Made by a program: the position numbers and the translations under genes. A stretch of 64,000 bases of DNA, from positions 1 through 64,000 of the forward strand of contig NZ_BTPU01000067.1 in assembly GCF_036985595.1 (NCBI RefSeq), written 5' to 3'. Position 1 is the stretch's first letter; every line of letters starts with the position of its first letter. Origin of the DNA: Vallitalea maricola. GTDB taxonomy: Bacteria; Bacillota; Clostridia; Lachnospirales; Vallitaleaceae. Positions 60,118-64,000 of this stretch are shown here, piece by piece. The notes below the pieces were generated by a model. That model worked only from the letters and a program-made list of their open reading frames with translations, was not told the origin of the DNA and made no database searches.

Positions 60118-61046
60118 TAGATCACTCCCTTAATACCTCTTACTTGCAATTTTGTATATGGTTCCTTTCCATAGTGATGAACCGCTGATGCAATCGTGTA
60201 CTTACCATTAAAACTATAGAAATCACTTAATCCTATGTTAAGAGCAGCACATAACTTGATGTCATAACCTAATCTTACATACCCTCTAGTTTCATTACCA
60301 TTAATAGCTGCTAAAAAGTGTTTTGAGTAGCGTTCTGCCTCTGCAAGAGATTCTATATCTCTAACAACATTCAACATAGCTCCCTCATCAGCTTTCTTAT
60401 AACTATACTTGATATTACCTATGACATCTTTAATGTTACATCCAATATAATTAACTTTATCAGAACAACTTTTCAGATTATATCTATATACATCTGATTT
60501 ATTAATGGTACGAATCACATTCTTTGACCAATACCTTGATTTATCATACATAACAATCTGTTTATCAGCTAATTTCAATCCAATACCTTCCTTGTAGCAT
60601 AACTCATTTAGATAATCAAAATCAGTCTTATCCACTTGCTGACACATTTTATAACCATAATCATAACAATCCATGATTATTTTAAAACCATATCTACTAC
60701 TAATATCCTCAGCTATCTGAGACAATCTAGTATTCTGCCATGTGTTGGTTCTTAACTCTTTTGCATCCAGTGGAATAGATACACCTTTTATAGTTATCTC
60801 ATCAGGTGGTCCATCAACCTCTATTTCATCTATAAACATAGTTCCACAACTAACCTTATCAAGGATAACTTTTATCTCTTGACCTTTATCCGGCTGCCAA
60901 TCCAAGTTCCAGATGCCAGTATTATTCTCAAAAGTAACTTCTATACTGTCAGCTTTCCCTGTAGCATGTTCTGTATAGACTATTGACTTAAGACTGCCAC
61001 TCAAGTATTTAGTTATATCATAATTATCAATAAGAACCTTATACAT
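60117..61046 (-). CDS. Late control D-like baseplate hub protein
   Basis: This 309-residue gpD/gp27-like hub protein has early strands (YKVLIDNYDITKYLSGSLKSI), the pair IVYTEHATGKADSIEVTFEN and IDEIEVDGPPDEITIKGVSI, and a central block with DFDYLNELCYKEGIGLKLAD near 145-165. All are typical. The start at 61046 is chosen because GGAAGGTG lies upstream and the stop of the X-like gene overlaps it. Confidence 0.9.
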   Translation of the reverse strand: MYKVLIDNYDITKYLSGSLKSIVYTEHATGKADSIEVTFENNTGIWNLDWQPDKGQEIKVILDKVSCGTMFIDEIEVDGPPDEITIKGVSIPLDAKELRTNTWQNTRLSQIAEDISSRYGFKIIMDCYDYGYKMCQQVDKTDFDYLNELCYKEGIGLKLADKQIVMYDKSRYWSKNVIRTINKSDVYRYNLKSCSDKVNYIGCNIKDVIGNIKYSYKKADEGAMLNVVRDIESLAEAERYSKHFLAAINGNETRGYVRLGYDIKLCAALNIGLSDFYSFNGKYTIASAVHHYGKEPYTKLQVRGIKGVI

Positions 61047-61249
61047 TAGCTCACCTTCCAAGGGGGCAACTGACTTATTTTATCCTCTGGTAACGTAGGA
61101 ACTATTAATTCTATGTTAGCTGAAAAAACAACTACATGGATATACAACGGATTAGCGTCCATTAATATATCCATGTATTTCTCATCACCATATACTTTAT
61201 AAGAAATCATGTCCCAAGTATCACCTTGGATAGTAATATAATTATGCAT
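61046..61249 (-). CDS. Tail protein X (LysM-like)
   Basis: This 67-residue protein has the LysM-like fold of P2 gpX: YITIQGDTWDMISYKVYGDEKYMDILMDANP followed by IELIVPTLP. It probably helps place the hub on the tail tube. The start at 61249 has AAAGGACG upstream and lies inside the end of the tape measure gene. Confidence 0.88.
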   Translation of the reverse strand: MHNYITIQGDTWDMISYKVYGDEKYMDILMDANPLYIHVVVFSANIELIVPTLPEDKISQLPPWKVS

Positions 61250-63527
61250 AAGATTCACGTCCTTTGTCATCCTCATATCGTTCTATCATTTCTTTGAATT
61301 TCTCATAAAGAGTTAGCATCTCTTTTCTAACCTCTTGACTTGTATTTCCTTGTACCTTAGGAGCAAATACATAAGTGTTACCATTCTTTTGATTTAGCAA
61401 CCCAAGTTTCTCACCTGTTTGTTTCCACAACATAATTGAACGAGGATTATTCTTCTTAATAGGTATAACCGACTCTGTACCTGCTTCACCTGCAATAGAT
61501 GGACCATTGGTAAAACCACCTCTCGCTAGTAAAGGTAACTTAGGAATATTAACCTTGAAATCCTTACCTCCAATAAAAGGTACCCAATCAGGAATCTTGA
61601 ACCCAATCTTATTAATACCATTAATGGCACCGTTAATGATGGATATAACTACATTAAGTGGAGTCTTGACAAGTCCTCCTAGAGATTCAAATATACCTCC
61701 GAAGATATCTTTTATTCCACCCCAGGCTTTCGACCAATTACCTGTGAATACTCCTGTAATAAAATCAATGATACCACCAAATGTTGTTAATAGTCCTCCT
61801 ATAACAGATTTAATACCACCAATAACATTAGTAACAAGAAATCCTACAGCTGGCATCACGAATTTTACTACTGCCAAGAAAGCATCAAACACAGGTTTTA
61901 ATGCTATGACTAATTGACCTATCTTGCCAAATACAGCTCCTGCCTTATTCGCTAGATAAGAAAAAACATTGATGACTTGTGGAATAATACTCTTAGCTAT
62001 GAAACCAAATACTTTATTGAATATGGGTAGTAGATTCTCAACTAAATAGCCGATTATCTTCATAAATATGGGATATATCTTCTGAAAACAATTATCAATG
62101 CTTCTAACCATCTTACCTACTACTGGGATAATCTTTTTACCTGCTTCAACAAAATTATTTATGAATACTTGGATATGAGGTCTAATCTTATTGAAAATAC
62201 CTGCCATAGAAGCAATCATATTTTTTCCTAATTGTAATCTACGCTCAAAAGTCTCTTTGAACTCCTTCTTAAAAACATTGATGATAGGCATTACAATCTG
62301 CTTAGTTTTATTAAAAGCTTTTACAGCTACATTTTTGAATGTGTTAATGTACTGTCCAACTTTCTTTATGTATGGTCCTGACTTACTAGAAAAGTTCACA
62401 ATGTAGTCGGCTGCCTTTTCAATAACTGGTAACAACTTCTCACCTATGGAAATCATTGCAACATTACCTAATTGTTTCAACCTGTCTATTGGGTCTTTTT
62501 TGATTAAGAAGGCTTTTTCTGTTGCTCCTGCTGCTTTATTCATTGCTAAGGTTTTCTGCGTAAAATTCTCTGCCTGTGCTCCTGTCAAAGCTAGAACAGC
62601 ATTCTTGGCTTCAACACTTCCAAAAAGATTAGCAAAAGCAACTTCATTACCATTAACATGATCTTTTAATTTACCTAATATTGTCCCCAATCCTTCTGTC
62701 TGCATTGCAGTAGCTGCGTTCTTATAACCTAGACTCTTGATAGCTTTTTCCATATCTGCTGACGGTTTTAAGAATGCTTGAAAAGTAGATTTTAATTGAG
62801 TAGATACCTCAGCTGTATTACCAGTAACACCAGTTAATGTAGCCATAGCACCAAATAACTCTTCCTGTTTTACTTTCAATGTACCTGCCAGTGGAACAAC
62901 TTTACCCATGTTAGAAGCTAACTCAGGGAACTCTGTCTGACCTAACTTAACTGTCATAAAAGCTAGGTCAGAAGCCTTTTCCATTGCTTTCAAACTAGTA
63001 TCTCCATAACCTTTTGTTATTCCTGATAAAAGATTGATTGAATCCTTGACCTCTGCGTTTCCTGCTATAGCACCTTTTGAAGCAACTTTCAATCTTTCCA
63101 TTGAATCAGCTTGGTCACCAAATGCCGATACTGTCTGGTATGCTCCCTTAGTCAATAGATTGGTTGAAACTCCAAGATTAACAGCTAGTTTCTTAACATC
63201 CTTTGACATATTATTAATCTTTTTATCAACATTACCATCTAATAGAGTAGCAACATCCTCCATCTCATCCTTGAACTCTCTAGATTTCTTAATTGTTCCT
63301 GTCAATCCCTTTATACCTGCAAATGCAGCTCCTAGACCTCCAAGACTTTTGACTATTCCTGAACAAGCACCTCTAATCATTTTATTATTGTTCTTCATTA
63401 GAGAACTAGATTTACTTATATTCTTATTAAGTTTAGTCACACTCTTAGAGGCATGAGTAAAATTTTTATTAAACTTACTACCTAATTCAGCACCGAGAAT
63501 AAATCCAACCTTAAACGTTGTAGACAT
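61242..63527 (-). CDS. Phage tail tape measure protein
   Basis: This 761-residue protein sets tail length. The TP901-type core spans about residues 90-340 (MEDVATLLDGNVDKKINNMS, LAVNLGVSTNLLTKGAYQTVSAFGDQ, TEFPELASNMGKVVPLAGTL, ATLTGVTGNTAEVSTQLKSTFQAF). Hydrophobic helices follow in the last half. If 0.15 nm per residue holds, the tail would be about 110 nm; this is a rule-of-thumb inference. The start lies one base past the stop of the E' extension. Confidence 0.93.
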   Translation of the reverse strand: MSTTFKVGFILGAELGSKFNKNFTHASKSVTKLNKNISKSSSLMKNNNKMIRGACSGIVKSLGGLGAAFAGIKGLTGTIKKSREFKDEMEDVATLLDGNVDKKINNMSKDVKKLAVNLGVSTNLLTKGAYQTVSAFGDQADSMERLKVASKGAIAGNAEVKDSINLLSGITKGYGDTSLKAMEKASDLAFMTVKLGQTEFPELASNMGKVVPLAGTLKVKQEELFGAMATLTGVTGNTAEVSTQLKSTFQAFLKPSADMEKAIKSLGYKNAATAMQTEGLGTILGKLKDHVNGNEVAFANLFGSVEAKNAVLALTGAQAENFTQKTLAMNKAAGATEKAFLIKKDPIDRLKQLGNVAMISIGEKLLPVIEKAADYIVNFSSKSGPYIKKVGQYINTFKNVAVKAFNKTKQIVMPIINVFKKEFKETFERRLQLGKNMIASMAGIFNKIRPHIQVFINNFVEAGKKIIPVVGKMVRSIDNCFQKIYPIFMKIIGYLVENLLPIFNKVFGFIAKSIIPQVINVFSYLANKAGAVFGKIGQLVIALKPVFDAFLAVVKFVMPAVGFLVTNVIGGIKSVIGGLLTTFGGIIDFITGVFTGNWSKAWGGIKDIFGGIFESLGGLVKTPLNVVISIINGAINGINKIGFKIPDWVPFIGGKDFKVNIPKLPLLARGGFTNGPSIAGEAGTESVIPIKKNNPRSIMLWKQTGEKLGLLNQKNGNTYVFAPKVQGNTSQEVRKEMLTLYEKFKEMIERYEDDKGRESYA

Positions 63528-63528
63528 A

Positions 63529-63983
63529 TTATTCCCTCATTTCTTTCATAAGCTCTATAATGCAGTCATCCCAATCATTCCAATCTTCAAGTGGAGTATT
63601 CATGATGAACTCAACACTCAACGTTCCTGAAGAATAATAGGACATTTCTAGAGCTTTCTTCCTTAAAAATTTGGAAGTAGATTTTATTCCTCTTCTTCCA
63701 AGTCTTCCATTAAAAAAGTCTGTGCTTTGACCGTCGCTCTCGTAAAATCTTTTGCATAGAATTTCATGACAGCATCAACACTTATACCTGATGCTTTTGC
63801 AAATATTATGGCTTGATAGATCTTAGAAGTCTCCATCATCATAAGTGCATTGTTAAGTGATTGTGCTTCCTTCTCAGCTGCAATGATATCTTGCCCTGTC
63901 AGTTTATCAAAATCCACTTTTAACTCTTTATAATCAATATCTTCAAATTTTATAGGTTTCTTCAATACGAATTTTTCTTCCAT
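63529..63983 (-). CDS. Tail assembly chaperone E' (-1 frameshift product)
   Basis: A slippery heptamer T-TTT-TTA lies at 63711-63717, in the correct phase near the end of the E gene. Slipping back one base leads into an open frame of about 60 codons that contains FLRKKALEMSYYSSGTL and ends EDWNDWDDCIIELMKEMRE just before the tape measure start. The total is about 151 residues. This copies the P2 E/E' and lambda G/GT arrangement, in which both products help the tape measure fold and the tube assemble. The frameshift itself is inferred from sequence. Confidence 0.8.
63684..63983 (-). CDS. Tail assembly chaperone E-like
   Basis: This 99-residue acidic protein (KFEDIDYKELKVDFDKLTGQD, then a helical core and an EDLEEEE tail) matches the E/gp41-type tail assembly chaperone. 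AGGAGG precedes the ATG at the right edge. It is the last complete gene in the window. Tube and sheath genes would be expected to follow beyond the edge. Confidence 0.88.
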   Translation of the reverse strand: MEEKFVLKKPIKFEDIDYKELKVDFDKLTGQDIIAAEKEAQSLNNALMMMETSKIYQAIIFAKASGISVDAVMKFYAKDFTRATVKAQTFLMEDLEEEE

Positions 63984-64000
63984 TTTCTTTTACCTCCTAG

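Overview
The window is AT-rich DNA from a low-GC Firmicute, most likely an anaerobic member of the Clostridia. The evidence is strong AGGAGG-type ribosome binding sites, a CIRCE operator before htpG, a lysine riboswitch before dapA, FeoA/FeoB with a DtxR-type regulator, a DUF5721-type protein and a cysteine-rich protein of the sort seen in clostridial phage-tail loci. I cannot name a species. No rRNA or tRNA gene was recognised.

Bases 1-24000 hold mostly chromosomal genes: rsgA; a small mobile remnant (two divergent XRE regulators and a large serine recombinase) abutting a decapitated ABC-transporter ATPase gene and its intact permease; degV; an M18 aminopeptidase; a 3-methyladenine glycosylase; CIRCE-htpG; riboswitch-dapA and dapB; DtxR/feoA/feoB; an SSB-like protein; a metallo-hydrolase; and a glycerate-use set (CdaR-type regulator, permease, glycerate kinase).

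Bases 24000-42800 are accessory metabolism. A minus-strand polyol/ketose operon runs LacI, aldo-keto reductase, GatD-like dehydrogenase, class II aldolase, PfkB kinase, FucU-like mutarotase, FGGY kinase, with no transporter in the window. Next come a MarR regulator with one N-terminal cysteine, an AhpD-like protein with the full E-x11-CxxCxxxH motif, a dihydrolipoamide dehydrogenase carrying its own lipoyl domain, and a lipoate-protein ligase. Together these look like a self-contained lipoate-dependent thiol/peroxide defence unit. A sulfatase, small membrane proteins, XRE regulators and an acetyltransferase follow.

Bases 42800-64000 are almost all minus-strand. From the right they read as a P2/PBSX-like contractile tail: E/E' with a -1 frameshift site, tape measure, X, D, V, U, W, J, I and tail fibre. 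Between the fibre and the lysis genes lies a four-gene module: a protein with 31 cysteines in CXX/CXXX steps, two small helical proteins and a radical SAM/SPASM enzyme. This is the best candidate for an undescribed system, a tail-linked, post-translationally cross-linked Cys-rich protein. XhlA-like and holin-like genes and a frameshifted L,D-transpeptidase-like enzyme follow, then a polymorphic toxin with an RNase A-like C-terminus, its presumed immunity gene, and decayed copies of the same holin-toxin-deacetylase module. DNRLRE and DUF6385-like surface proteins and two large glycosyltransferases sit between repeats of that module. No capsid, terminase or integrase is visible beside the tail genes, so tailocin versus prophage cannot be decided here.
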